From: Laetiporus sulphureus 93-53
Taxonomy: Eukaryota > Basidiomycota > Agaricomycetes > Polyporales > Laetiporaceae
Assembly: GCF_001632365.1 (NCBI RefSeq)
Contig: NW_024468572.1
Span: 3,192 to 67,191, forward strand
Length of the DNA: 64,000 nt
Direction: 5' to 3'
Under the pieces are notes generated by a model that worked only from the letters and a program-made list of their open reading frames with translations, did no database searches and was not told where the DNA came from. The position numbers were made by a program, and so were the translations under genes. Shown here one piece after another: positions 11,750-22,879 of the stretch. Each line of letters starts with the position of its first letter. Within the stretch, counting starts at the first letter, position 1.

Positions 11750-12960
11750 GTCCCAGCAGTATTGATTGCTTCAGGTGGTGCACAATGAACTGGGTCATAA
11801 GGGAATCTTCATTGTGTGGACATGCCTGCTGGAGCAATTCTGGTGACCCTATCTGGATCAGGACGTCAAATTGTATGTCAAGACATGTCACAAGTGCCAG
11901 GTCCAGAAGGTATACAAGTATCACGTACCTTCCATGATGGTACCTATCCTGATGCTATTTCAGAAGCTACATGTGGACTCGATGCACATGCTGACAGCTG
12001 GAGGTTACACTCACATTGTTCAGGCCTAATGCACACTAACAGCTTGGCCTGAGTGAAGGATGCTCTGCTGAGAAACCAGGAAGACTCTCGGGATGTTCCT
12101 GTTCAAGGAGGTGCTTTCGTGGTGAGGAACTGTGGCTGAGATCATAACAGATAATGGGGCCCCATTCGTAGTGGCACTGGAACACCTCCGAAAGTGCTAT
12201 GGAATCACGCACATCTGAATCTTGGCATACAACTCGCAGGTGAATGGGATTATGGAGTGAAGGAATTTTGATGTCTGAGAGGTGGTCATGAAGGTGTGCA
12301 GGACAGGAAACATGATGGATTGGCCGAAGGTGATACATGCTGTGTTTTGGGCTGAGCAGGTCTCCATTCAGAAGAGTACCAGGCGATCTCCCTACTACAT
12401 GGTCCATGGTGTCGAGCCAATATTTCCTTTCAATTTGGCTGAGGTGACATACCTCTCTCCAGCGATGGATGAGCTGATGTCGACAGGGCAGCTCATTGCA
12501 GTCTGGGCCTGACAGCTACTTAAGCAACAAGAGGACCTGGAGGTGGTGAGGAGACAGATTAAGAAATCACAGTATAAGTTGATCAAACAGTTCAAAAAGG
12601 CATTCAAGAACATGATCTGAGAGTTTGTGTTCTCAGAAGGGGACTTGGTGCTGGTACGAAACTCACAATTCGAGACGGATCACAATCAGAAGTCAAAACC
12701 ATGATATGTGGGCCTGATGGTCATGATCCAATGCAACATGGGGGGCTCCTACATTCTAGCTGAGTTGGATGGTTCTATTTCAAAGCACCGCTATGCAGCT
12801 TTTAGAGTTATTCTATACAAGTCGCAAACTGACCCGAAGGTGTCTTTAACGGACGTACTACATCAGGAGCTGGATGAGGTGCAGGGGAAACTGAATACAA
12901 TTGAGAAGGGGTGGGAGGAAGAGAAAGAGAAAGAGAAAGGGAAAAAGTTAGAGAAAGTGG
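11750..12960 (+). pseudogene. pol: Integrase of element A
   Basis: HHCC zinc-binding part: HNELGHKG and, after a TGA, TCHKCQ. The catalytic core has the D (LHVDSMHM), the D (EIITDNGAPF) and the E (NGIME) at the expected spacing, followed by KSTRRSPYYMVHG. The C-terminal GPY/F-like module reads KPxYVGLMV and YILAELDGSISKHRYAAF, then a Lys/Glu-rich tail. At least eight stops, mostly TGA, break the frame. At 'EWW' and 'VWE' positions, B has TGG where A has TGA. It would have inserted the element's DNA. Confidence 0.83.
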
Positions 12961-12986
12961 GGGAGAAAGTCTGGAGAGATCAGGAG

Positions 12987-13883
12987 TCATCCCAGAGGGG
13001 GAGGTTGAGGGGCTGTGCTCGAAGTTTGGGTCATGTTCATTGCGGAGGCAATTAGAAGAAGAAACTGGAGGCTAGTGATGAGAGTTGAGAGTTCATCGCA
13101 GAGGTGTTTGTGCTGATGGAGGGCTTCAGTGAATGCCCAGGAAAGGCAAGAGATGGTGAAGGTGAACTCAGTGTTAGGAAGGGACATGTCTCGGAGATCG
13201 TGCACCAGTGTGAGTAACATGACCCAGTCATGATGAACTGCAGTGTTCAGGTCACTTTTTATATTCACAATCTCATCTTCTATCACTTCATGCATTGAGG
13301 CCTCGAGTGTCTGCGTTAAGTGTTCTTTCAGGGTCATGCATGCATGAGTAAAAATGCAGTTGTATCTCACTTCAAGGGAATGGTACATGGACACTACGAC
13401 ATCTTCGATTACAGTGACTTGATGGGCATGGTTAGACATGGACTCGGACAGATTTCTGGCAGCCACAAGTGCAGCCATAAAGGGTGAAAGAGTGAGAATT
13501 TCAATGGAGGGTGTGAACCTGATGGGGGGTGTCATAGATTGTGTCATGAGAAGGAGAGTTGGTCCGGGTCTAAGGTAGGAGGTCTTTGGGGCCAGGTCAA
13601 GGTGTGGACAGTTCAGCTCCTCACCTCGGGCCCTCCACACATGAAACAGTGCTATCGGTTGATGAAGGGCAGACCACCTGAGTGGGGATGGCAAGGGTTT
13701 CCCTAGGAAGGCTTTAATGGTGATGTAGTTCTGCAAGTCGAGCTGTGGGTGAATGAGTATGGCTATAGAAGGCAGATCGAGTGTGGCAACATACTCACAG
13801 ACTTTTCTGAATACGGAGTTGGGGTAAAAATGCATCCCACATCTCCAAAAGATATGAGGCAGAAGCCACAGAGAAGTGATCAA
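12987..13883 (-). CDS. Antisense ORF at the 3' side of element A
   Basis: An uninterrupted 298-codon frame on the strand opposite gag-pol, convergent with the integrase end. Its C-terminal 80 residues, largely helical (HHDWVMLLTLVHDLRDM, HKHLCDELSTL, QFLLLIAS), align without gaps to a minus-strand frame in element B (22,523-22,810). Over 78 aligned codons, I counted 27, 13 and 44 differences on minus-strand codon positions 1, 2 and 3. Such wobble excess is expected only if this antisense frame was selected as protein. No known domain is recognised. Extra antisense ORFs between pol and the 3' LTR are known from some plant gypsy elements (Grande1, RIRE2). It is the longest undamaged frame in A. 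Confidence 0.65.
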   Translation of the reverse strand: MITSLWLLPHIFWRCGMHFYPNSVFRKVCEYVATLDLPSIAILIHPQLDLQNYITIKAFLGKPLPSPLRWSALHQPIALFHVWRARGEELNCPHLDLAPKTSYLRPGPTLLLMTQSMTPPIRFTPSIEILTLSPFMAALVAARNLSESMSNHAHQVTVIEDVVVSMYHSLEVRYNCIFTHACMTLKEHLTQTLEASMHEVIEDEIVNIKSDLNTAVHHDWVMLLTLVHDLRDMSLPNTEFTFTISCLSWAFTEALHQHKHLCDELSTLITSLQFLLLIASAMNMTQTSSTAPQPPPLG

Positions 13884-14283
13884 TTAGATGGGCAAGCTGA
13901 GGGTGCACACACAGTATAACTGATGGAAGGTCATGAATCATGTGAGAGGAGACCACAGAGATGTGCTGCAGGACATCAAGGCATGGAAGCACAGTTTTCT
14001 TCAAGGACATGCCCCAGCACATGACTTGCAGGGCAGGAAGGCCAAAGTCAAGTGGGCTCCAACCTTCCTCTTTCTTTTAAGGTACTACAGGAGCAGGCAG
14101 GGCAGCTGCATCAGGACAGGTGAGCATGATAAATGTCTATTCAGGCTATACAGAACATACACTGGTGCAGACAACAAAAATGGGATACTGATACGACCCT
14201 CCCCGGTGGGTGGGAGGAGGCACTATCATATACCACCATGGTCCATTCAACATGCTTCTCAAATGACTAGTCCCCACCCATGC
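13884..14283. other. Unassigned stretch between A and the LTR of B
   Basis: No gag-pol or LTR homology was seen here. On the minus strand the frame 13,795-14,022 reads DLPSVILCVHPQLAHLI, weakly echoing LDLPSIAILIHPQLDLQ in the antisense ORF, so it may be an upstream exon or frame-shifted start of that ORF. Confidence 0.35.
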
Positions 14284-14740
14284 TGTGAGATGGCCAGCAT
14301 GGCTGCCCTCACTATAATTGTGCTCCTAACATTTAACAGCAAGCTCAGAGCAGAACAGTACATCACGTTCAGGGCAGGACAGGTACATTAAGACTGTGCT
14401 ATGAATCGTCTACATGGACAGGGCCCTCCAAACCTCGGGACACAACCTCAGAACCAACCGTTGCCTCCAAAAAAAGTCCTCCAGATGCAGCGTATGGTCC
14501 AGATCATCACCAGCTTCTACAGGCATGGAGGTGTATGACACAGCTGAAGGCTGGCCATGTTGGAGTGAAAGGAAGGTGAAAGCTTCGGACGAGAGAATGT
14601 TGGGGTGCAACGATCTTCACCTGAGCATGTCAAGCAAGCATTGCCACAATCGAGAATCTGAGAAAAGATCCCCAACCATTGTGGCTGACCTTAAACTGTG
14701 GTCGTGTGACAAGGGGAAGGCAGTGAGGGCATGGAGATCA
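14284..14740 (+). repeat. LTR of element B
   Basis: Homologous to the remnant at 3854-4280 and, more distantly, to the LTR of copy C (shared AGTCCT...ACAGCGT block). The exact right end cannot be set without a second copy from the same insertion. It may have served as 3' LTR for whatever precedes it, since only one LTR lies between A and B. Confidence 0.6.
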
Positions 14741-15616
14741 CTGACCCACTCAAAGGAGTCAGTTGGTGGCACTTGCATTCCAGTCTGGGTGAGCTCAGTG
14801 CAGGCAGTGTCAGCAAGCTCCTGAGGCTATGGGTCAATCCAAATGGAGGAGAAAAGAAGACATAGGACACATACCAGGAGGGATTGGACTCAGTGGCACC
14901 ATTTATTCCACTCAACCACAGCGGGACGTGAATTGAACAGAACATGTATGCGTTTCATGGATGGAGCCTTGAGCAGCAGAAGGTATCGATGTATGCACAG
15001 GGTGTAGATGGATTGCTGTTTACCAGGGATGCCATCTGGTGTGTGAGACATGGCAAGATGAGAATAGGGTGGAGAGTGGCAATGGCTGGGAGGGGCACGA
15101 GAAGGGGCAAGCGGGTTGAGATGCAGATGTGTCTGAGGACTGCAGCTGTGGACTGAATGAGGTATCGATGGGAGACCATGTTTAAGATGATGCCAGGAAA
15201 ACCCAGCATATGAGCATGGGCCAAGAAACAGGTGAAACTGTTGAGGCAGCATGGGTGGGATGTTCGAAGAGCAGCAGGGGTACCTTCAGGATGAGAACAA
15301 GGAAACTTCTGTGGTACGGGCTGATGGTAGGGATGAGCTCTCAGGGAATGCAGTGAGTGGAGTGTGACATAGGTGAGTAGAAGGTGAGGGATTCAGAACA
15401 AGACATGATGGGATGGTCCGCAGCAGCAGGCCCTCCAAGGAATTCAGAATGAGAGGTGATGGGGTGGTCCACAGTGGCAGGCCCTTCAAGGGATTTGGAA
15501 CAAGACATGATGGGGTGATCCACAGTGGCAGGCCCTCAAAGGGATTCAGAACGAGACAAGCAAGGTGAGAAAATGATACTTCACAGTCTAATCAGAATCT
15601 TTGCTCTCACTGTCGA

Positions 15617-15844
15617 ATGTGCTTGATCGACCATCAGAACATTGCTACTGAGACAGTACATCTGCCTCCCGAGGTTTCTGTACTCTGTCCAAAAGTCATT
15701 AGACTCATCCCGGAACCATTCTATCATGCGTATCTCATGTACATCATCTTGGCCCATACACTTTACATGGCTGCTGGTCTATTGGCTGCCTTGTTGATTC
15801 ACTTCTTCATCATATTTTACATTTGGCTCTTGCATTGCCTTTAG
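15617..15844 (+). CDS. Small membrane-type ORF before gag (element B)
   Basis: A 75-codon frame matching the conserved part of the small ORF of A and C: a CSHC-type cysteine pair just upstream, RLIPEPFYHAYLMYI, then a hydrophobic end FYIWLLHCL with the stop conserved. Two hydrophobic stretches separated by a small turn suggest a hairpin in a membrane. It ends 102 bases before the gag ATG. Unknown function; it could be a Gag leader peptide or an upstream ORF that tunes gag translation. Confidence 0.4.
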   Translation: MCLIDHQNIATETVHLPPEVSVLCPKVIRLIPEPFYHAYLMYIILAHTLYMAAGLLAALLIHFFIIFYIWLLHCL

Positions 15845-15945
15845 ACACAGACCTTTCCCACACTGTTTCACCTTCACCCCACTCAGTTGTTTGCTGTCCT
15901 TTTACAGCTAGCTGAGTACTCACAATCACATTTTCTGGAGCCTAC

Positions 15946-17840
15946 CATGAGGAGGGAAATATTTAGGAAGGTGAAGACCTGAAGCCAAGTCAGGGTGGCC
16001 CAAGCCCTTACCAAGAAAGAGCGTCGGGCAGAACAGACTCCCTGGATGTAGATGCCTCAGCTTTATCAACACTTTCAGCAGTGCCAAGCATTTCAAACAA
16101 AATTTTTGAGGAAGCGATTGAGACCGCATCTGATTTCAGAATGACTACTGAAAATCTGTACCCCAAAATTCTCATCGACAGCATCACGGCAGGAGTTGAA
16201 GAATATGAACTGTCAATGTACGATGATGTAATGGACATAGCGTGGCAAGAAGATTTCATACTACGAGACCTCTCTGTGATTCTCTCTGAGCACTTTGTGA
16301 TACTGAGGGAAACAGTGATGACCCTGTCCGAGGTACGAAAACAAAAACATATGCTCTCCTACATGCCTGAAGGAGCATCAGGTGAGATGGCCCCAATGGT
16401 CACTATTCAGTGATTCCTGGAGCTCATAACTGGGACTCGGTCAGTGTTCGCCCCACAGATACTGATTTTCACCATGGCAGAGCACAGTAGAGGATCTGGT
16501 CCAGGCAACAGAGGATCTCACAGCAGTAGCGGAGGGAGCAGTGGCAGTAGTGGGGGAGGAGGTGAACTGGGCAGAAACTCAGGCAGTGGCCTGAGCAGAT
16601 CGAGCAGATTTGACAGTGGATACAGTGGGGGATCAGGCAGCAGTGGAGGAGGAGGTGAAGGACCAGGTGGATCAGGAGGATCAGGCAGTGGCAGCGGTGA
16701 ACCAGAACCAGGACCAGGACAAGGTCTGGGAATGGGCTTCTTGATGCTGGCCTGAGGACAGAAAACTGCTCTAACATTCGATGAAGAGCCTTGAAAGCTG
16801 TGTCGATACTTTGATGACCTAGACAAGCTGGCAATACAGGCTGGACTCACAGGTGCACAAAATGTTCACTATGCACTGTGCTACCTCACCGTACAATAGG
16901 AGGGATTATGGTCTATGGTCCCCATGACAGCAATGGCTGACTACGTGATGTTCAGATAGCAGATTTTTGAATTGTACCCCGAGGCAGAGGGTAATTGACT
17001 CTACACCATTGCTGACCTGGAACAGTGCATCTCTGAAGCACTTGCCCAAGACATTCACACTCATGCTGAAGAAGCTATCTATTTCTGTGAATTTGCCCTG
17101 ATAGTGAACTACCTGATCTGAATGAAATGAGTGTCACCTGCAGCCCAGGATGAGTGGTATGTCAGGGGGATTCCACCCAACCGAGAAAGTGACCATTTTG
17201 CTCCAATGCAAGATACTGCACCCAAACCATCACCTGGATGATCCATGGAGCATGAACAATGTCCATGATGCTGGTGGAGGAGGTTTAGTTGGGGGTAGCT
17301 ATGGAAGACTCTGGTGGGGGTAGGTTTAGTTGGGGGTAGCTATGGTATACTTGGAGGTGGAGTGAGTGCAAGCAGTTCAGGAATTACTCCAGCTGCTCCC
17401 ACCATGGAATCAGCTGCAAATACTACAACTGGTGGGATGGCTTCCAGGGCAACTGCTGCAGTGATCAAGCCAGTCTGATGAAATTGCGGACCTGCGAAAG
17501 TCGGTGAAACACCTGATGAGCTTCTTACAGAGTCAGGCTCAGTCTAACACAGGTGGACAGGGTCACTGGAAAAGTTATGCATCACAAGAACTGGCCACCA
17601 CATCAGCAGCTAGGGCTGTGGCAGGAGCCCTCAGAAACATGACAGGCTACACCACGAACTGCAATTGCAACTATTGCAATGGACCAGATCACTTCATGAG
17701 CCATTGTCCCCAAGTGGACAAAGACATCAAGGCCAGAAAGGTATACCGTGACAAGAATGGTCACATCTGACTGCTCGACAGAGGGTATGTTCTGAGGGCA
17801 CTGCCTGGAAACAACATGCAGGACCAGGTTAACTCCTGGT
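15946..17840 (+). pseudogene. gag: gag of element B
   Basis: ATG in the same sequence setting as A (CCTACCATGAGGAGGGAAA). An early TGA (15,979) and a frameshift break the N-terminus. A Gly/Ser-rich tract spans about 16,480-16,735, then YFDDLDKLAIQAG and LYTIADLEQC as in A. A 41-bp tandem duplication (GGTTTAGTTGGGGGTAGC, around 17,281 and 17,322) disturbs the region before the zinc knuckle. The knuckle CX2CX4HX4C is intact near 17,668-17,707 (CNYCNGPDHFMSHC). Role as for any Gag. Confidence 0.78.
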
Positions 17841-18055
17841 ACTCACAGCACCTCAGATCATCTGTCCCAGAAATGGCACAGTCTGCTGCAACTCCACAAT
17901 CAAGGGACAAGCCACCACACCAAGTCAATATACTTAAAGAAGTGCATGAGGTCAACATGGCAGTCATCGATGAATCATGAAATGTGGATGAAATGGAGCA
18001 TGTGTTCCAGGTGATGGACAATGATCGATGAAGAGTACATTTCGATGGGGTTGAG

Positions 18056-18754
18056 GTGGTCAGTGGCAAGCCTGGAAAAGATAAGGTTGTGCCCAGGGAA
18101 GGACACAGAGTGCAGAAGGGCTTACCTAGAATTAAAGCAAGTTCACTTCCGGGGAGGGTTTCAGCCTCGCAGCCCATTTATGGGTACTGCACCCTGATCG
18201 AAGACAAGAAGAACTTTCCCAGGCTAGTTGAAAAAATACTCGACCTACCCATAACAGTCACTGTTGAAGAACTTATGCAGCATGCCTCAAAGCCATGGAA
18301 ACACCTCAAGGAGCTGATCACCCCAAAGCATGTCGCAACAACTGCTTGGGTCGAAGAAGTCACAGATGAATATGAGGTTGATGTGGGTGAGGAGAGCATA
18401 TTTCTGACAGCCTCTAAGACAATGTTGCCTATGAAGGGATTGCTCCCACTTCAGATTGTTGAACTGATCATCAAAGACATGCTCTAGTGCAAGTGTATTC
18501 TGAATCAGGGCACGCAGATATGCATCATGCGAGAGGACATTTGGAAAGACCTCAGAGCCCCTCTCAACCCAGATGGAGCAATCCTGCTTAAAACTGCAAA
18601 CACCTCAGTAGAGAAGATGATCAGGAAGCTCCCATGTGTTCAGCTCCACTTCGGGTCAATCATCATTGCGACACATGTCCAGATAGTGCACCATGCACCA
18701 TTTAAAATCCTCTTAGAACAGCCATTCTTTGCTATGGCAGCTTGCGAGACTTGA
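18056..18754 (+). pseudogene. pol: Protease region of element B pol
   Basis: Collinear with A: LIEDKKNFPRLVEKILDLP, LITPKHVATTAW, then CILNQGTQICIM where A has ILDQGAQICIM. The active-site Asp is therefore Asn (GAC to AAT-type change) and the enzyme would be dead. The end motif KILLEQPFF has lost the usual Gly-Arg. A TAG at 18,485 precedes the active site. Confidence 0.72.
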
Positions 18755-19185
18755 GACTTTACCTCCAGAGAGCAGCAAATCATGATCACAGACCCACACT
18801 TGGGGGAACAGGTCATGGTACCAACAAAAGCACGGACCATGCAACAGAAAGTCGATCTGAGCCTCGCAGGTTTTCATGGGTTGATAAATTGGGCATAGCT
18901 CAAGGAGATGTGATATTAGGATTGTATTCCGTGTATGTGCTCACATTGCCGTGAACTGTTCAATGGAGTCTGAAGGGGAGGATAGACAGATCCATAAAAG
19001 AGACACACCCTGAGGAGAAAAAGGCGTGCACAGAAAAGAGCTGAGTACAGTCTGAAACTGCATCTGTTAGTTCCACATCATCTTGCATCCCATGTAAAGT
19101 CACCAAATCTGAAATACATTTTTCTTTGCTGTATGACACGGGATGTGAGTGCATGAATCTTTGGACTGGGTTTTGAACTGAGGAG

Positions 19186-20930
19186 ATGAGAGTGTGGAGT
19201 CATGGGAAGATGGGATGGGTCATGGTTGAGAAACAAGAGACAGAAGTATTTGTCTACAAGAATGTGGCTAACCGGGTCAAGCCCATCATGACCACATTAC
19301 CAGAAGAGTTCCAAATTGTGCAAAGAAAACTGGCAAGGCTGCTGGAGGAGCTTCCAACCTTACCGGTCCACCCACCCGAATTTAAGCCTTGGGGGAGGTA
19401 CACATGAGAGAGGTGTAATGCACTTAATGTCATGGGTGACAGTTTTCTATAGCCAGAGGATGTGAAGCTCACAGATTTCTTAATGTGTGCACATGACACG
19501 GCATTTGCATGGAACGAAATGGAGAAGGGACAGTTTCAGGACAAGTATTTTGATCAGGTGGTCATCCCGATGGTGGAACACATTTCATGGGTGCTCAAGA
19601 ACATGCCAATATCACTGAGAATATTTGAACAAGTGGTACAGATCATCAAGGACAAGATTAATCATATCGTTCAAGGTGGTTCTGCATTGTCAAGAAGGAC
19701 GGGAAGTCACTCCAGCTGATTCATGACCTGCAGCTGCTGAACAGGATAGCAATTAAAGATTCAGCAGTCCCTCCGATGGTGGAGCATCTGGTGGAATCCT
19801 TCAGGGCTTGTGGGTGCTATGGATGCCTGAACCTATTTGTTGCTTTCGACCAGCAGTCTTGGGACTTGACCTCCTTCCAGACTCTGCTAGGGTCTATCTG
19901 GCTTACCTCGATTCTGATGGGCTATACCAATTCATTGCAAATCATGATAATGATGTGATGCACATTCTGCAGAATGAGATACCAGAGGTCGCTGTTTCCT
20001 TCATCGACAATGTGCCAGTGAAGGGGCCCGAGACACATTATGAGCTTCTGGAGGGTGGGTACTAGAATATTCCTGAGAACCCAGAGATTCAACAATTTGT
20101 ATGGGAGCACTTCCAAAATATGAACCAGGTCATACATCAGATGAAACATTTCGGAGGAACATTTTTGAGCAAAAAGGCTTATTTATGCATCCCGGAGGTG
20201 GTCATTGTCAGGCACCAATGTACGTATGTGGGGTGGCTTCCGGATGAGGCCTGAGTGCAGAAGATTTGGGACTGGCCGCAGTGCAAGATGGTCTCACAGG
20301 TAAGGGGGTTTCTGGGAATGTGCAGGCTCATATGAATCTTTGTGAAAGACTCTGCGAAGATTGCAAAGCCTCTTATCACCCTGCTCAAGAAGGAGGCAGA
20401 TTTTGAGTGGAGGGACAAGCATGTGCAGGCTATGCAGATATTCAAGGATGTGGTCATGAACTCAGAAGCTCTCATCCCAATCAGCTATACTTCAGGGGGA
20501 AAGGTCATCCTTTCAGTCTATTCATCAGTAATAGCAGTAGAGTTCATTTTGTTTCAGCTGGACATGCAAAAATGATGGCATTCAAGCCGCTTTGGATTGA
20601 TTACCTGGAATGAGTGGGAATCACAGTACTCTCAGGTGAAGATAGAACTTTTTGGACTATTTAGGGTGCTGCGGGCATACCAGATATATCTGATCAGGCT
20701 CAAGACATTCGATGTAGAGGTAGATGCAAAATATGTCAAAGGGATGCTTAACAATCTGAACATTCAACCCAATGCAACCATCAACTGCTGAATAGCTGGG
20801 ATTCTCCTTTTTGACTTCAACCTGGTGCATGTTCCAGTGGCACGACATGAGGTGGTGGACGGACTTTTGCGGTGACCTGGGGCAGTTGAAGATGAGTCTG
20901 AACCAGATGACTTCGAAGAATGAATCGATG
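19186..20930 (+). pseudogene. pol: Reverse transcriptase and RNase H of element B
   Basis: Blocks as in A: KKDGKSLQLIHDLQ (frame-shifted), CLNLFVAFDQQSWDLTSFQT, SILMGYTNS, then FIDNV near 19,998 in place of the catalytic F-x-DD motif. The second Asp is Asn, which should abolish polymerisation. The RNase H region reads VILSVYSSVIAVEF, ITWNEWESQYSQVK and KYVKGMLN. Stops at 20,063, 20,254, 20,335 and 20,573 among others. Confidence 0.8.
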
Positions 20931-21039
20931 AAGCATGCACATTCACAGTGGAATGGGTCAACCTTAGCCCCAAAATGAGGCTTCGGGGCTGATACAGCAC
21001 ATGTGAGCAAGATACAATGGGCACCATGTCAGTGTTCTC

Positions 21040-22440
21040 ATCCGAGGAGGTCACAAATGTAGATATTCTCTGTATGCCAACAGCTCAGAAGGCAGACAAG
21101 CGGGTGAAGAAAATCCAGTGCTTTCTTGAAGAGCCACAAAAATTGAACAGACTGAACGAGAAGGAGTTCAACAGGTTTGCCTGCAAGGTGGCACATTTCT
21201 TTGTATGGGAAGGTCAGCTATGGCAGAGGGATGCTCAGGGATGACACAAGTGGGTTCCAAACCAGGCTCACCATTATGTCTTGCTCTAGACAGCTCATGA
21301 TGAGCTAGGTCACAAAGGCATCTTTATCATCTGGACGAGGTTGCTGGAGTGGTTCTGGTGATGATACGTTGACCAGGATGTCAAAGGTACGTCCAAACCT
21401 GTCATGAATGTCAGCTTCAGAAGGTGTACAAGTACCATGTACCCCCCTCCAATGGTGCACGTGTCGGGACTGTTCCAGAAGCGACATGTGGATTTAATGC
21501 ATATGTCGAAAGTGGGCGGATACACGCACATTGTGCAGGCCCAGTGTGTGCTCTTGTTCTGACCTGAGTGGAGGATGTTGCAGTGAGAGACCAGAAAGAC
21601 TCTCAGGGCATTCTTATTTGAGGAAGTGCTTTGTTGGTGGGGAGCAGTCGTGGAGATAGTCACGGACAACAGAGCACCATTCATTGTGGCACTGAAGTAC
21701 CTCCGCAAACAGTATGGAATCACACACATTCAGATCTCAGCATACAATTCTCAAGTAAACGGTATCATGGAATGGTGGCACTTCGATGTCTGGGAAGTGG
21801 CCATGAAGGTTTGCAGTGAGGGAAATGTGACAGACTGGCTAAAGGTTATACATGCTGTCTTCTGAGTGGAAAGGGTCTCGATTTAGAAGAGTACTGGGCA
21901 GTCTCCATATTTTATGGTCCATGGGGTGGAGCCAGTATTTCTATTCGACCTCACAGAAGCTACATACCTCTCTCCAGCCATGGATGAGCTGATGTCGACG
22001 GAACAGCTTCTGGCAGTATGGGCACGACAGCTACTCAAGAGGCATAAGAACCTGCAGAAGGTCTGAAGATGGGTCTGGACCATGCAGTTCAAGTCGATCA
22101 AGCAGTTCGAGAAAGCATTTAAGAACATGATCTGCAAGTTTAAGTTTGAGGTGGGAGACCTGGTGCTGGTACGAAACTTGCAATTTGAAACTGATCATAA
22201 CTGAAAGTTGAAGCCACGCTATGTTGGGCTGATTGTCATCATCCGACGCAATACAGAAGGCTCATACATTCTGACTGAGTTAGATGGTTCTATTTCAAAG
22301 CACCACTATGCGGCTTTTAGAGTCATTCTATACAAATCATGAATGGATGCACAGGTATCACTATGGGACATGCTACATCAGGAACTGGAGGAGGTACAAA
22401 AAGACTTGGATATGATCGAGCAGGAATGGGAAGCAGAGCC
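21040..22440 (+). pseudogene. pol: Integrase of element B
   Basis: The sequence before the zinc finger is better kept than in A (RVKKIQCFLEEPQKL, FACKVAHFFVWEGQLW). HDELGHKGIFI and CHECQ give the HHCC finger. The core reads VEIVTDNRAPFIVALKYL and NGIMEWWHFDVWE, retaining D and E. Then KSTGQSPYFMVHGVEP and the GPY/F-like module YVGLIVIIRRNT and ILTELDGSISKHHYAAF. Stops are fewer than in A across the core but present throughout. Confidence 0.8.
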
Positions 22441-22522
22441 ATCATCTGGAGTTGAACCCCCCATTCAATGAGGATTAGGTGGCCTCCTGGAGGGTCTGGG
22501 CAAGGGGGCTGTAGTCAAAGTT

Positions 22523-22810
22523 TCAGGCCATGTCCAACATGGATGCAATGAGGAGCAGAAATTGGGGGCTGCTTACAAGGGTAGAGAGCTCATCTTGGAG
22601 GTGCTCATGTTGTTCGAGGGATTCAGCAAAGGCACGGGAAAGGCGGGCAAGGGAAAAGCTGAATTCGGTGTTCAGAAGGGATACCATTTGGAGATCATGT
22701 ATGAGGATGAGAAGTGCGATGCAGTCATGATGAATGGAGCTGCAGAATTCAGCCTTCAAGTCAATGGCCTTCTCCTCTACAGCATCATGGATCAATGACT
22801 CAATATCCAC
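22523..22810 (-). pseudogene. Antisense ORF fragment in element B
   Basis: A 95-codon minus-strand frame aligning without gaps to the C-terminal part of the antisense ORF of A: IHHDCIALLILIHDLQ, SLLNTEFSF, HLQDELSTL, PQFLLLIAS. The frame remains open although the surrounding pol is full of stops. Upstream (right) homology stops where element B is truncated, so only the end of the gene survives. It supplies the second sequence for the wobble test described for A. Confidence 0.6.
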
Positions 22811-22879
22811 TACTGGATCCCAGGTTTGTAGTACAATTCCTCACCAGCCTGCTAGAATGCTTGTGCACAGGTCCTGCAG

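Larger units (their letters stand above)
5188..13883 (+). mobile_element. Ty3/gypsy element A, decayed
   Basis: The order is LTR fragment (5188-5250), leader with a small ORF, gag, protease, reverse transcriptase, RNase H, integrase, then an antisense ORF. The domain order RT-RNase H-integrase defines Ty3/gypsy. The element aligns with element B over its whole internal region. Its leader (LTR start to gag ATG, 1198 bp) is shorter than that of B (1662 bp) because about 470 bp present in copy C (58,435-58,910) are missing. No matching 3' LTR of the A type is seen. Many frames are closed by TGA at sites where B keeps CGA or TGG. It cannot move by itself. Confidence 0.85.
14284..22810 (+). mobile_element. 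Ty3/gypsy element B, decayed
   Basis: Same layout as element A: LTR (TGTGAGATGGCCAGCATGG), leader with small ORF, gag, protease, RT, RNase H, integrase, antisense ORF fragment. Its LTR belongs to the subtype of the 3854 remnant, while that of A belongs to the subtype of copy C. The 3' end is lost: homology stops near 22,810, shortly before the minisatellite. Catalytic residues in protease and RT are changed Asp to Asn. It cannot move by itself. Confidence 0.85.

Noticed and set aside
5188..22810. TGA read as a sense codon (altered code) in the gypsy elements
   Set aside because: A/B comparison shows TGA in one copy where the other has CGA or TGG, TAG and TAA also occur, and the CHAT gene uses normal codons. 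Decay explains it.
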